From assembly GCA_046315175.1 (NCBI GenBank), contig JBKDBK010000002.1, positions 9,795 to 73,794 on the forward strand: 64,000 bases of DNA, in the 5' to 3' direction. A program made the position numbers and the translations under genes. Shown here piece after piece: positions 12,291-21,949 of this stretch (its first letter is position 1; every line of letters begins with the position of its first letter). The stretch comes from UBA8828 sp046315175. Its GTDB lineage: Bacteria > Verrucomicrobiota > Verrucomicrobiia > Opitutales > UBA953. Under the pieces are notes generated by a model. That model saw only the letters and a list, made by a program, of their open reading frames with translations. It made no database searches and was not told the origin of the DNA.

Positions 12291-12318
12291 CCCTCCGCCC
12301 CCTCTTCCCACCCAAACC

Positions 12319-12615
12319 ATGCTCTCCCACGTCGTCCTCTTCTGGCTCAAGCCCGACCTCACCGTCGCCCAGCGCGCCGAGTTCGAGACGCGTCTCCGCG
12401 CCCTCGGCGCCATCCCGGGCCTGGCCAAGTTCCACGTCGGCACCCCCGCCTCGACCGATCGGTCGGTCATCGACCGCACCTACTCCTTCGGCCTCAACCT
12501 CGTCTTCCCCGACATGGCCGCGCACGACGCCTACCAGGTCCACCCGACCCACCAGGCCTTTGTCGACAACTGCAAGGCCTTCTGGACGAAGGTCCTGATC
12601 TACGACTTCGACTGA
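12319..12615 (+). CDS. Dabb (stress-responsive A/B barrel) family protein
   Basis: This is a 98-residue single-domain protein starting MLSHVVLFWLKPDLT and containing ALGAIPGLAKFHVGTPA and HDAYQVHPTHQAFVD. This is the dimeric alpha/beta-barrel Dabb pattern and length. Relatives range from plant stress proteins to small bacterial proteins of unknown role. The ATG follows a long pyrimidine-rich leader with no Shine-Dalgarno sequence. The gene stops three bases from a convergent membrane-protein gene. No partner gene suggests a pathway. Confidence 0.85.
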   Translation: MLSHVVLFWLKPDLTVAQRAEFETRLRALGAIPGLAKFHVGTPASTDRSVIDRTYSFGLNLVFPDMAAHDAYQVHPTHQAFVDNCKAFWTKVLIYDFD

Positions 12616-12618
12616 GGC

Positions 12619-13077
12619 TCAGCTGGCCGACCGGCAGCGCCAGATTCCCACGCCCAGGATAAGTAGGATGCCAAGCGCCAGGCAGGGCGTGCCGACATGG
12701 AAGGTGACCAGGTTCATCGCCCCCTTGGCGATGCTCGAGAGGATGTCGCTCACCCAACCCGGCATCTCGACGCTGCTCTTCCCGCCGAGGGAGACCATGG
12801 ACAGGAAGGTGGCGAGGACTCCCGCCGCCGACCACACGAACCAGCGGGTGCGTCCGAGCACGGCCAGCGCCAGGGTGGCGGCGGCGAGGGCGACCAGCAC
12901 GTATACCCGCGGCTCCGAGACCAGGCTGAAGGTCACCGTCTTCGCCAAGGGGCCGATGCCCACGCTGGCCAGGGGAGCCGTCGCCCCGATGGCCAGCAGC
13001 ACGGCCCCGACGCCGCCGATGATTCGGGCAAGCTGGTGGTTGCGGTCGGCCGAGGGCGGGAAGGCGAGGGGGCTCAT
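12619..13077 (-). CDS. Small four-helix membrane protein, unknown function
   Basis: This 152-residue protein has about four hydrophobic segments (near residues 18-40, 50-70, 75-95 and 125-147). A loop with Lys/Ser and GWVSDILSSIAKGAM lies before the last helix, and the end is basic (WRCRSAS). The ATG at 13077 is preferred because the alternative at 13140 falls in the T-run of the rpmA terminator. No family is recognised. Confidence 0.6.
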   Translation of the reverse strand: MSPLAFPPSADRNHQLARIIGGVGAVLLAIGATAPLASVGIGPLAKTVTFSLVSEPRVYVLVALAAATLALAVLGRTRWFVWSAAGVLATFLSMVSLGGKSSVEMPGWVSDILSSIAKGAMNLVTFHVGTPCLALGILLILGVGIWRCRSAS

Positions 13078-13138
13078 GTCGGGGAGACTGACGCCCTTGC
13101 CACCGCTTCGCCAGCCTTGGAATGCGCCGTCGACCGAC

Positions 13139-13164
13139 AAAAAACCCCGCCTTGGGCGGGGTTT
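13139..13164 (-). terminator. Rho-independent terminator of rplU-rpmA
   Basis: Read on the minus strand, AAACCCCGCC, a 3-base loop and GGCGGGGTTT form a perfect 10-bp stem that runs into six Ts. It lies about 20 bases past the rpmA stop. This is the clearest intrinsic terminator in the window. Confidence 0.92.
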
Positions 13165-13183
13165 GTCAAAGCCTGGGGCTTTC

Positions 13184-13450
13184 TCAGATGCCGCAGCTGG
13201 CGTTGGCCGTGGGGACGACCTGCACCGAGCGGTGCTCGCGGTCCCACTTCACGATGCCATCCTTGAGCGCGAACAGGGTGTGGTCGCGGCCCATGCCGAC
13301 GTTGCGGCCCGCGCGCATCTTGGTGCCGCGCTGGCGGAGGAGGATGGAGCCCGCGGAGGCGAACTCGCCGCCGTAGAGCTTCACGCCGAGACGCTTGGAG
13401 GTGGAGTCGCGGCCGTTGGAGGAGGTGCCGCCGCCTTTCTTCGTTGCCAT
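13184..13450 (-). CDS. rpmA: 50S ribosomal protein L27
   Basis: This 88-residue protein starts MATKKGGGTSSNGRDSTSKRLGVK, the standard L27 N-terminus that reaches the peptidyl-transferase centre. GSILLRQRGTKMRAGRNVG and GRDHTLFAL follow. There is no cleavable N-terminal extension of the Firmicutes kind. It lies 27 bases after rplU and is followed by an intrinsic terminator. The spacer is C-rich with no Shine-Dalgarno sequence. Confidence 0.97.
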   Translation of the reverse strand: MATKKGGGTSSNGRDSTSKRLGVKLYGGEFASAGSILLRQRGTKMRAGRNVGMGRDHTLFALKDGIVKWDREHRSVQVVPTANASCGI

Positions 13451-13477
13451 GGCAGTTCAGTGAGGGGTTGGGAAGGT

Positions 13478-13792
13478 TCAGCCCTGGATGGACTCGATCT
13501 TGACGACCGAGAGCTCCTGGCGGTGGCCGCGGCGGCGGTAGTAGTTCTTGCGGCGACGGTGCTTGAAGATGCGGATCTTCTCGCCGCGCTTGTTCTCAAG
13601 GAGCTTGGCCGTGACCTTGGCGCCCGCGACGGTCGGGGTGCCGACCTTGGCGCCCGCGCCCTCGCCGAGGAAGACCACCTGGTCGAAGGTGATGGTGTCA
13701 CCCTCCTTCGACTCCGGGAGGAGGTTGATGGTGAGGATGTCGCCTTGCTTGACGGTGAACTGGCGACCGGAGGTTAGAATCGTGGCCTTCAT
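13478..13792 (-). CDS. rplU: 50S ribosomal protein L21
   Basis: This is a 104-residue L21 starting MKATILTSGRQFTVKQGD and ending with the basic KHRRRKNYYRRRGHRQ segment that contacts 23S rRNA. The ATG at 13792 matches the usual family start; an in-frame start 45 bases upstream is not supported. It is the first gene of the rplU-rpmA pair. Transcription must begin in the roughly 100-base gap shared with the divergent carbonic-anhydrase-like gene. Confidence 0.96.
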   Translation of the reverse strand: MKATILTSGRQFTVKQGDILTINLLPESKEGDTITFDQVVFLGEGAGAKVGTPTVAGAKVTAKLLENKRGEKIRIFKHRRRKNYYRRRGHRQELSVVKIESIQG

Positions 13793-13896
13793 GGCGGGCG
13801 GAAGGTCGGAGCAAAGGAACCCCGGCTGGCTTGGCAAGGGGTTTTTTGCCTAGGTTTTCGCCTTGGAGCCCCCGTTGCGGCCTTCACCCTAGGTTC

Positions 13897-14454
13897 ATGA
13901 ACCCGTTTCAGGCCCCCCTGACCCCTCCGGACGACCTCCGGGCGCGCCTGGACCGCAACCTGGCCAAGGGGCCGGATCTCCATCCCTCAGCCTTTGTCCA
14001 CCCCCGCGCCGTGGTGGAGGGGGCGGTGACCGTCGGGGCGAAGTCCAGCATCTGGCCCTGCGCGGTCCTGCGGGGGGACATTGAGCCGATCTCGGTCGGG
14101 CAGGGCACCAACATCCAGGACGGGGCCGTCGTCCATGTGGCCGACGGGCTGCCCGCCCGCATCGGCGACCGCGTGACGGTCGGGCACCTGGCGATGATCC
14201 ACGCCTGCGAGGTCGGCGACGAGTGCCTCATCGGCATGCACGCCACCTTGCTCGACGGGTGCAAGGTGGGCGCCCGCTCGATTGTCGGCGCCGGCGCGCT
14301 GGTCACCAAGGGCACCGTCATTCCCCCGGGCTCGCTCGTCCTCGGCTCGCCCGCCAAGGTCGTCCGCGCCCTCTCCGCCGAGGAGCAGGCGGCGCTTCCC
14401 GGCTGGGCGGAGAAGTACATCGTCGTGGCCGAGCACCACGTGCGGTGGCGCTGA
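13897..14454 (+). CDS. Gamma-carbonic-anhydrase-like hexapeptide-repeat protein
   Basis: This is a 185-residue left-handed beta-helix protein of the gamma-CA/YrdA/PaaY group. Visible landmarks are WPCAVLRGDIEPISVG, GTNIQDGAVVHVADG, and the His-containing turns VGHLAMIHACEVGD and IGMHATLLDG. The three metal-ligand histidines (one in VVHV, two in GHLAMIH) are present, so zinc or iron binding is likely. Most such proteins have no proven carbonic anhydrase activity. The ATG at 13897 follows CTAGGTTC. The stop overlaps the next start in a TGATG junction, so the DNA-glycosylase-like protein is coupled to it. Confidence 0.85.
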   Translation: MNPFQAPLTPPDDLRARLDRNLAKGPDLHPSAFVHPRAVVEGAVTVGAKSSIWPCAVLRGDIEPISVGQGTNIQDGAVVHVADGLPARIGDRVTVGHLAMIHACEVGDECLIGMHATLLDGCKVGARSIVGAGALVTKGTVIPPGSLVLGSPAKVVRALSAEEQAALPGWAEKYIVVAEHHVRWR

Positions 14455-15326
14455 TGGCCTCGTCGGCCGAGCTCGCGATTCCAAGGGCCTGCTGGGAGCG
14501 GCGCCGCGCCGCCCACCATGCGCGCGTCGACCGTCTCACCGCCGCCCGTCGCGCGCGCGCCGCGGCGGGCCTCGCCCATCCCGTCGAGGACTTCCTCTTC
14601 ACCTACTATCCCTTCCGGATCGGCGCGCTGCGGCGCTGGTCGCCGGGCTGGGGCGCCGCGCTCGAGGGCGAGTCCGCGCCCGAGGGCGAGGGTTGGTGGT
14701 CCCGCGAGGGCGCCGTCCTGCGCGTCGCCGAGGCGGAGCGCGACGCGACCGCGCTCCGCCTCGCCCGCTTCATCCGCGACCTTTGCGCCGCCGTCGCCGC
14801 CCGCCCCGCCTTCCACGGCTGCTTCGGCCTGCACGAGTGGGCGATGGTCTACCGCTCGGCCGAGGCCCGCCGCCATGCCGCCTGGCCCCTGCGCCTCGGC
14901 GCCGAGGGGACCGACGCCGTGGTGGAGTCGATGCCCGTGCGCTGCGGCCACTTCGACGCCTTCCGGTTCTTCACCCCGGAGGCCCGGCCCCTCAACCGAC
15001 TCCAGCCCGACCTCGCCGGTCGGCTCGCCAACGAGCAGCCCGGCTGCATCCACGTGAACATGGACCTCTACAAGTGGGCCATGAAGCTGAGGCAGCTGGT
15101 CCCCTCCGAGCTGGCCGCCGACGCCTTCGACCTCGCCCTGCGGGCGCGCGAGACCGACATGCGCGCGAGCCCCTACGACCTGCGCGCCCTCGGCCTCGAG
15201 CCCATCCGCGTCGAGACGCCCGAGGGCCGCGCCGACTACGAGGCGACCCAGCGCGCCCTGGCCGAGGCCGCCGCGCCGATTCGCGCGCGGCTCCTCGCGG
15301 CGTGCGACCTCATCCTGGGGGCCTGA
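14454..15326 (+). CDS. Protein of the family annotated as 3-methyladenine DNA glycosylase
   Basis: This is a 290-residue soluble protein. It contains HPVEDFLFTYYPFR, FGLHEWAMVYR, RCGHFDAFRFFTPEARPLN, EQPGCIHVNMDLYKWAMKL and DMRASPYDLRALG. These blocks match a widespread group (well known in actinobacteria) that databases name 3-methyladenine DNA glycosylase. I know of no direct biochemical proof for this subgroup, so the enzymatic name is tentative. It is translationally coupled to the preceding hexapeptide protein through TGATG and ends 6 bases from the convergent DUF1080 gene. Confidence 0.72.
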   Translation: MASSAELAIPRACWERRRAAHHARVDRLTAARRARAAAGLAHPVEDFLFTYYPFRIGALRRWSPGWGAALEGESAPEGEGWWSREGAVLRVAEAERDATALRLARFIRDLCAAVAARPAFHGCFGLHEWAMVYRSAEARRHAAWPLRLGAEGTDAVVESMPVRCGHFDAFRFFTPEARPLNRLQPDLAGRLANEQPGCIHVNMDLYKWAMKLRQLVPSELAADAFDLALRARETDMRASPYDLRALGLEPIRVETPEGRADYEATQRALAEAAAPIRARLLAACDLILGA

Positions 15327-15332
15327 GCCCGC

Positions 15333-15962
15333 TCAGGGCAGGCGCCGCACCTTGATGTCGCGGTAGTCGATCTTGCACCCCGGGTCGTGCGCCTGCAGCG
15401 CGAAGGTGCCGGAGCCGAGCCGCCGGCCTTCCATGCCCGCGGGCGGCTTCCAGCCCTCGGGTTCCGTGAAGTCGGTCGTGGGCTTGCCGTTGATCCAGAC
15501 GCGGATGCGCCTGCCCTCGACCCGGATGCGGTACTCGAACCACTCGCCGTCCGGCGCGGGCGGCGTGTCCATCACGTCGGCCACCGCGTAGAGGCCTCCG
15601 GTCTTGCGCCGGTCCTGGTGGCTGGCGTTGACCTGCGCCTCGTAGCCGGCCGAGGGCCAGCCGCTTTCCTGGTAGCGGGTGTGGAAGTAGATGCCTGAGT
15701 TGCCCTTGGGGTGGGTGCGGACCTGGGCCGTCAGCTCGAAGTTGCGGAACTCCGCCTTGCCGTCGGGCCCCACGTAGAAGAGGTGGCCGCGTCCGCCGCG
15801 GATCTCGAGCACACCGTCGGCAACCCGGAACGACCCCTTGTCGTCGCCCGAGGCCTTCCAGCCGGCGAGTGACTTGCCGTCGAAAAGGACCTGGGGTTCG
15901 GGATCCTCGGCGGCGAGCAGCGGGACGGCGAGGAGGGCGAGGAGGGCTGTGGGGCGCAGCAT
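15333..15962 (-). CDS. Secreted DUF1080 (3-keto-disaccharide hydrolase type) protein
   Basis: This 209-residue protein has a short signal peptide (MLRPTALLALLAVPLLAA) and one DUF1080 domain of the concanavalin-like fold. It opens with VLFDGKSLAGWKASG and shows FELTAQVRTHPKGNSGIYFHTR, WFEYRIRVEGRRIRVWING and the closing KIDYRDIKVRRL. Some DUF1080 members hydrolyse 3-keto-glycosides; whether this one does is not known. It starts 4 bases after the stop of the NtrC-type regulator, so the two may share a transcript. Confidence 0.9.
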   Translation of the reverse strand: MLRPTALLALLAVPLLAAEDPEPQVLFDGKSLAGWKASGDDKGSFRVADGVLEIRGGRGHLFYVGPDGKAEFRNFELTAQVRTHPKGNSGIYFHTRYQESGWPSAGYEAQVNASHQDRRKTGGLYAVADVMDTPPAPDGEWFEYRIRVEGRRIRVWINGKPTTDFTEPEGWKPPAGMEGRRLGSGTFALQAHDPGCKIDYRDIKVRRLP

Positions 15963-15966
15963 TCGG

Positions 15967-17469
<1,503 letters not shown>

Positions 17470-17580
17470 GCCTGTTAGTCAGCATTTTGGATGCCTAAAG
17501 GACGACAATGCCGATTTTGCACAAAAACAGACATTAACAACTCTCGTGAAAGATTGTCTCTTCGATAGCACTGGGTTTAA
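17470..17580. promoter_or_regulatory. AT-rich divergent intergenic region
   Basis: These 111 bases separate the NtrC-type regulator (minus) from the SanA/YdcF-like gene (plus). They are strikingly AT-rich against the surroundings, with runs such as TTTTGCACAAAAA and GTTTAAATGCG. Promoters for both genes should lie here. I could not find a convincing -35/-10 or sigma-54 -24/-12 pair. Confidence 0.5.
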
Positions 17581-18225
17581 ATGCGTAAAATGTCTAATTT
17601 TAGGCGATTTTTCCTGCACGGCGCCTTTGCGGTACTTGGGTTCGGAGCCGGCCTCCTGGCTATTTCCAACCTTTGGATCAACGCCGCGGGCTCCGACAGG
17701 TTTCTCTCCGATCCCGGACAAGCACCGGAGGGCGCGGTCGGCATCGTGCTCGGCATATCCGAGTTCTACCCCGACAGCGGTGCGCCAACCGAGGTCTACC
17801 ACTCGAGGCTCGATGCGGCGGCTCGCCTCGCCTCGGGAGGGCGCCTGTCGGCCCTGGTCGTCTCCGGCACGCCGGAGCAGTCCGAGACCATGCGCGCCGA
17901 ACTCCTGCGCCGCGGCGTCACCCTTCCCATTCACCGCGATCCCCACGGTCTCCGCACCTTGGATTCCGTCGCCAGGGCCGTGGCTCACTTTCCCGGCCAG
18001 CCGCTGGTCTTTGTCTCCCAGGAATGGCATGTGCGGCGGGCGCTCTGGCAGGCGGAGCGGATGGGCTGCCCCTCGCTGGGATTCGCCGCGCCCGAGGGCG
18101 AGGGCCTGCGCGCCCGGGTGGGCGGCCCGGCGCGCGATGTGCTCGCCAAGGCCAAGGCGGTGATCGACTGGATCGGCGGCTTCCGGCTCTCGACCGACGT
18201 GCCCCCGGGCTCGGGCAACCGCTGA
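17581..18225 (+). CDS. SanA/YdcF/ElyC-type (DUF218) membrane-anchored protein
   Basis: This 214-residue protein has an N-terminal membrane anchor (residues about 9-30) and a DUF218 domain facing out. Visible blocks are VGIVLGISEFYPDSG, LDAAARLASGGRLSALVVSG, RRGVTLPIHRDPHGLRTLDS and VFVSQEWHVRRALWQAERMG. The E. coli relatives SanA and ElyC are linked to envelope barrier function and peptidoglycan assembly; the enzymatic role is unproven. The first 60 bases are AT-rich like the leader. An in-frame ATG at 17590 is an alternative start. The gene ends 2 bases from the convergent dprA. Confidence 0.8.
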   Translation: MRKMSNFRRFFLHGAFAVLGFGAGLLAISNLWINAAGSDRFLSDPGQAPEGAVGIVLGISEFYPDSGAPTEVYHSRLDAAARLASGGRLSALVVSGTPEQSETMRAELLRRGVTLPIHRDPHGLRTLDSVARAVAHFPGQPLVFVSQEWHVRRALWQAERMGCPSLGFAAPEGEGLRARVGGPARDVLAKAKAVIDWIGGFRLSTDVPPGSGNR

Positions 18226-18227
18226 GA

Positions 18228-19313
18228 TCAGGCCTTCTCGTGCCTGCCGTCGAGGCGTCGGCGCAGCCGTCCCTCGAGCTCCATCAGGGTCAGGCCGGCC
18301 GCCGCCTCGTCGGCCCCGCAGCCGGCCGCCGCCGCCAGCGTCTCCGCATCATGGACACAGCCGCCGGCGAAGTGGCGCATCAGCTCCGGCTCGGGCTCGT
18401 CGCGCTTGCCGCCGGAGGCGCGGCTTGTCGCCACGGGGGACTCGCCCAGCTCCTCCAGGATCTGGTCCGCGCCGGTGACCAGCGTGGCGCCGTCGCGGAT
18501 CAAGGCGTGGCAACCCCGGCTGGCCGGGCTGTCCGCCCGGCCCGGCACCGCGCAGAGCGTGCGGCCCAGCTCGCCCGCGAAGCGCGCGGTTATCTGGCTT
18601 CCGCCGCCCAGGTCGGTCTCCACGACCACGACCGCGCGGCTCAGCCCGGCGACCAGCCGGTTGCGCTGGGGGAAGCTTTGCCGGTCCGGCGGGCGTCCCA
18701 GCGGGAATTCCGAAAGCACCGCGCCCGTCTCGGCGATCCGGCGCCGCAGCGCCCGCGCCTCCCGCGGGTGCGTCTGGTCGAGGCCGTGGCCCAGGACCGC
18801 GGCGGTCCGGCCGCCGCCCTCCAACGCGCCCTCGTGCGCCGCGCGGTCGATGCCCAGCGCCAGGCCGCTCACCACCCACCAGCCCGCCCGCGCGAGGTCC
18901 GCCGCGATCGCGCGCGCCATGCCCTCGCCATAGGGCGTGCAGCGCCGGGTGCCGACGACGGCCACGGCGCGCCGGCAGGGCGCGGAGGGTCCCTCCGCAT
19001 AGAGGGCGAGGGGCGGATCCCACAGCTCGTCCAGCGCCTCGGGCCATCCTGGCTGCCCGGCCGTCAGGATGCGCAGGCCGAGCCGCGCGGCGCGCTCGCG
19101 CTCGCCCCGCCAGTCAAAGCGCGCCGCGCCGAGGGTGTCCGCCGCCGCCGGCCCGATTCCCCTCACGGCGAGCAGCTCCTCGCGCGTGGCGCGCAGCGCG
19201 CGGCCGAGGTCGCCGCCAAAGGCCTCGGCCAGGCGACGGGCCGCCACCGGCCCTATCCCGGGCAGGGCGTTGAGGAGGAGGCGTTGGTCGTCGGGGTGCT
19301 CGGGCAGGCTCAT
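18228..19313 (-). CDS. dprA: DNA-processing protein DprA
   Basis: This 361-residue protein loads RecA on incoming single-stranded DNA during natural transformation. An N-terminal helix-hairpin-helix region (LPGIGPVAARRLAEAFGG, VRGIGPAAADTLG) is followed by the Rossmann-like core with AVVGTRRCTPYGE, VSGLALGIDRAAHEGAL, TAAVLGHGLD, FPQRNRLVAGLSRAVVVVE and GSQITARFA. A C-terminal winged-helix segment follows. The start overlaps the end of the NAD(P)HX repair gene by ATGA. It is the last gene of the minus-strand run and converges on the SanA-like gene. Confidence 0.95.
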   Translation of the reverse strand: MSLPEHPDDQRLLLNALPGIGPVAARRLAEAFGGDLGRALRATREELLAVRGIGPAAADTLGAARFDWRGERERAARLGLRILTAGQPGWPEALDELWDPPLALYAEGPSAPCRRAVAVVGTRRCTPYGEGMARAIAADLARAGWWVVSGLALGIDRAAHEGALEGGGRTAAVLGHGLDQTHPREARALRRRIAETGAVLSEFPLGRPPDRQSFPQRNRLVAGLSRAVVVVETDLGGGSQITARFAGELGRTLCAVPGRADSPASRGCHALIRDGATLVTGADQILEELGESPVATSRASGGKRDEPEPELMRHFAGGCVHDAETLAAAAGCGADEAAAGLTLMELEGRLRRRLDGRHEKA

Positions 19314-20800
19314 GCCGGAGCCGAGCCCGGGCCGCCGGTTCGGCGCAAGGCAGGCAAAAGCCCATCGAGCAGCTGGGTGGTTCGCACCACGGTTTCCCCC
19401 CGCTCGCTTGCCACCTCGTCGGCCGCGGCGCCATGCCAGGCCGCGGCGGCCGTCACCGCGCCGAGCAGGTCGAGGCCGAGCGTCGCGCGCGCGGCGACCA
19501 CCGCCGCCACCATGCCCGCCAGCAGGTCGCCGCTGCCGCCGCGGGCGAGCACGGGGCCGCCGTGGGGGATGTGGACGAGCCTTGTCCCGTCGGTCACGCA
19601 GGTCAGCGGACCCTTGAGCACGACGACGGAGCGAAGCCGCCGGGCCAGGCGCAAGGCCTCGGCCGGCGTGGCCGCGGCGCCGCCCAGGCGGAGGAATTCG
19701 CCGGCGTGCGGCAGCAGCACGCGGGCCTCGGCCTTGCCGGCGGCGCGGACGATTTCGGGGCGGAGCGCGTCCGCGTCGAGCACCGCGACGCCCCGCGCGG
19801 CTCGGGCGGCGGCTCGGGCCAGGCCCAGCCCGGAGCGTCCGAGCCCGCTGCCGACGAGCGTGGCGTCGGCGGTGGCGGCCAGCGCGCGCATCCGTCTCGG
19901 CGTCGCGCGGGCGCCCTGGGCCATCCACATCGCCTCGGGCAGCGCCAGCGTCGCCGACGCCTGCAGCGCCGCGGGCGCCACGACGCTCACCAGCCCGGCC
20001 CCGGCCTCGAGGCAGGCGCGCGCGTTCATCACCACCGCGCCCGGCATGCCCGCGGAGCCGCCGACGATGAGGACCCGGCCTTGGCGGCGCTTCTCGCTGC
20101 GCGCGTCGCGGGCGGCGGCCAGCGGCGCGAGGACCTCGGCCGTCGCCGAGCCTTCCGCCGCGCCCGGCAGCGGAAGCCCGAGGTCCGCCACGCGGATCCG
20201 CCCGGCCTTCGCCGCCACGCGGGCGCGGAGGAGAGGGCGCTTGAGGCAGCCGAGGGACACGGTCAGGTCCGCCCCGACGCAGGGGCCGTCGGTGTCGTCG
20301 CCGCTGCCGCTGGGCACGTCGACCGCGACCCGCAACCCCCGCAGTCGCCCGGCGGCTTGGATCAGCTTGCGCAGGGCGGGGGCGAGCGGGGCGCGGAAGC
20401 CCGAGCCGAGGATGCCGTCCAGCACGAGGTCGGCCCTCGGCTCAGTCCGCAGGGCCTCGCGCCAGCCCACGATGCGCGCGCCGCGTCGGCGCTTGGCCAG
20501 GCCGAGCGCGCGCGCGGGCAGGCCGGCCGCCACGCCGTCCTCCGCCAGGGCGACGGTGAGCTTGCCGGAGCGTCCCGCCAGGATGAGGCCGGCCAGCACC
20601 GCGTCGGCGCCGTTGCGACCCTTTCCCGCAAGGACGAGCACCGTCCTCGGATTCCGGCCGAGGGCGCGGCGCGCCTCCTCGGCGACCGCCGCGGCCGCCC
20701 GCCGCATCAGCGCCCAGTCCCGACCGGGATGGCGGCGCAGCCAGGAGCGCTCCGCCGCCGCCATCTCGGCGCAGCTCATCACGGGAAGCAGCCCGGCCAT
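19310..20800 (-). CDS. nnr: Bifunctional NAD(P)HX epimerase / ADP-dependent NAD(P)HX dehydratase
   Basis: This 496-residue fusion repairs damaged NAD(P)H hydrates. The N-terminal YjeF-N epimerase half (about 1-200) has VLVLAGKGRNGADA, DLVLDGILGSGFRAPL and VAVDVPSGSGDDTD. The C-terminal ribokinase-like dehydratase half has VLIVGGSAGMPGAVVMNARAC, VLLPHAGEFLRL and HGGPVLARGGSGDLLAGMVA. This matches the usual bacterial fusion length. The ATG at 20800 lies 2 bases after the acpS stop, and the stop overlaps dprA by ATGA. The run is a tightly coupled housekeeping operon. Confidence 0.93.
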   Translation of the reverse strand: MAGLLPVMSCAEMAAAERSWLRRHPGRDWALMRRAAAAVAEEARRALGRNPRTVLVLAGKGRNGADAVLAGLILAGRSGKLTVALAEDGVAAGLPARALGLAKRRRGARIVGWREALRTEPRADLVLDGILGSGFRAPLAPALRKLIQAAGRLRGLRVAVDVPSGSGDDTDGPCVGADLTVSLGCLKRPLLRARVAAKAGRIRVADLGLPLPGAAEGSATAEVLAPLAAARDARSEKRRQGRVLIVGGSAGMPGAVVMNARACLEAGAGLVSVVAPAALQASATLALPEAMWMAQGARATPRRMRALAATADATLVGSGLGRSGLGLARAAARAARGVAVLDADALRPEIVRAAGKAEARVLLPHAGEFLRLGGAAATPAEALRLARRLRSVVVLKGPLTCVTDGTRLVHIPHGGPVLARGGSGDLLAGMVAAVVAARATLGLDLLGAVTAAAAWHGAAADEVASERGETVVRTTQLLDGLLPALRRTGGPGSAPA

Positions 20801-20802
20801 GC

Positions 20803-21201
20803 TCAGGAGACGACGGCGGCGGTGGCGAGCGCCATCCCCCCGTCGTGGGAAAGCGAGACGAGGATGCGGCGCCCCCCGCGCGACCGGAGCGTCCGCTCCC
20901 CCAGCGCGTCCAGCCGCACCGAGGGCGCGCCCGTCGCGGGATCGGTCACGACCTCGACCGAGGTCAGCCCGAGCTCGGCCCCGATGCCGCAGCCGAGGGC
21001 CTTGCTGACGGCCTCCTTCGCCGCCCAGCGCGCGGCAAGGGAGGCGTCGGGATCGCCCCGCCCGAGGCAGTCCGCCTGCTCGGCGGCGGTGAACACCTTG
21101 TCGAGGAAGGCCTGGCCGTGCCGCGCGCGCGCGGCGGCCAGCCGCGCCACCGCGCACAGGTCGGCGCCGATGCCGAGGAGGTTGGCGGCCCCGGTTTCCA
21201 T
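20803..21201 (-). CDS. acpS: Holo-[acyl-carrier-protein] synthase
   Basis: This 132-residue AcpS attaches 4'-phosphopantetheine from CoA to acyl carrier protein. The Mg-binding IGADLCAVARL motif lies near residue 11 and the second conserved block FAARWAAKEAVSKAL (here SLAARWAAKEAVSKAL) near residue 60. ILVSLSHDGGMALATAAV is near the end. The length is typical. It lies 1 base after pdxJ and 2 bases before the NAD(P)HX repair gene, a pdxJ-acpS-yjeF order common in bacteria. Confidence 0.96.
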   Translation of the reverse strand: METGAANLLGIGADLCAVARLAAARARHGQAFLDKVFTAAEQADCLGRGDPDASLAARWAAKEAVSKALGCGIGAELGLTSVEVVTDPATGAPSVRLDALGERTLRSRGGRRILVSLSHDGGMALATAAVVS

Positions 21202-21202
21202 C

Positions 21203-21949
21203 TCAGCCGAGGGCCGCGCGCATCTCGGCGACGGCCCCGCGCGCGCCGACCAGGAGCGAGCGGGCCACGATGCTGTGGCCGATGTTGAGCTCGTTGAGGA
21301 AGGGCAGGCCGCGGATGATGCGGGCGTTGCGGTAGTTGACGCCGTGACCCGCGTTGACGACCAGCCCGAGGGCGCGCGCCTGCCGCGCGGCCGACTCCAG
21401 CCGGGCCAGCTCGGCCTCCGCGGCCGCGGAATCGACCCCGAAGGCCCGCGCCCAGCGGCCGGTGTGGAGCTCGATGACGGGCGCCCCCGCGGCCTTGGCG
21501 GCGTCGACCTGCGCCGGGACGGGGTCGATGAAGAGCGAGACCTCGATGCCCGCGGCGGCCAGCGCCGCGGTGGTCGCGCGGACGCGCGGCAGCTGGCCGG
21601 CCGCGTCCAGGCCGCCCTCCGTCGTCACTTCCTCGCGCGACTCCGGGACGAGGCAGGCGGCGGCCGGCCGCAGCCGCGCGGCCAGCTCCGCCATCTCGCC
21701 CGTGCACGCCATCTCAAGGTTGAGCCGGCACCCGGGCAGGGCGAGCAGGACGGGGAGGTCGGAGTCCTGGAGGTGTCGGCGGTCCTCCCGCAGGTGGACG
21801 GTGATGCCGTCGGCGCCGCCGGCGAGCGCCTCGGCCGCGAAGGCGGCGAGGTCGGGCTCGGCGTGGGGCGAGAGATGCTCCCCGCGGTAGCGGGCCTGCC
21901 GGACCGTGGCCGCATGGTCCACGTTGACCCCCAGCCGGACGCGGCTCAT
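21203..21949 (-). CDS. pdxJ: Pyridoxine 5'-phosphate synthase
   Basis: This 248-residue TIM-barrel enzyme joins 1-deoxyxylulose 5-phosphate and 3-amino-2-oxopropyl phosphate to give pyridoxine phosphate. Landmarks are LGVNVDHAATVRQARY at the start, GADGITVHLREDRRHL, LNLEMACTGEM, ACLVPESREEVTTEGGLD, ELHTGRWA and NAGHGVNYRN. The ATG at 21949 overlaps the end of the transglutaminase-like gene as ATGA. It is followed one base later by acpS. Confidence 0.97.
   Translation of the reverse strand: MSRVRLGVNVDHAATVRQARYRGEHLSPHAEPDLAAFAAEALAGGADGITVHLREDRRHLQDSDLPVLLALPGCRLNLEMACTGEMAELAARLRPAAACLVPESREEVTTEGGLDAAGQLPRVRATTAALAAAGIEVSLFIDPVPAQVDAAKAAGAPVIELHTGRWARAFGVDSAAAEAELARLESAARQARALGLVVNAGHGVNYRNARIIRGLPFLNELNIGHSIVARSLLVGARGAVAEMRAALG

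Noticed and set aside
17470..17580. Sigma-54 promoter for the NtrC-type regulator or the divergent gene
   Set aside because: TTTTGCAC-type sequences occur but no TGGCAC-N5-TTGC pair with correct spacing was found on either strand.
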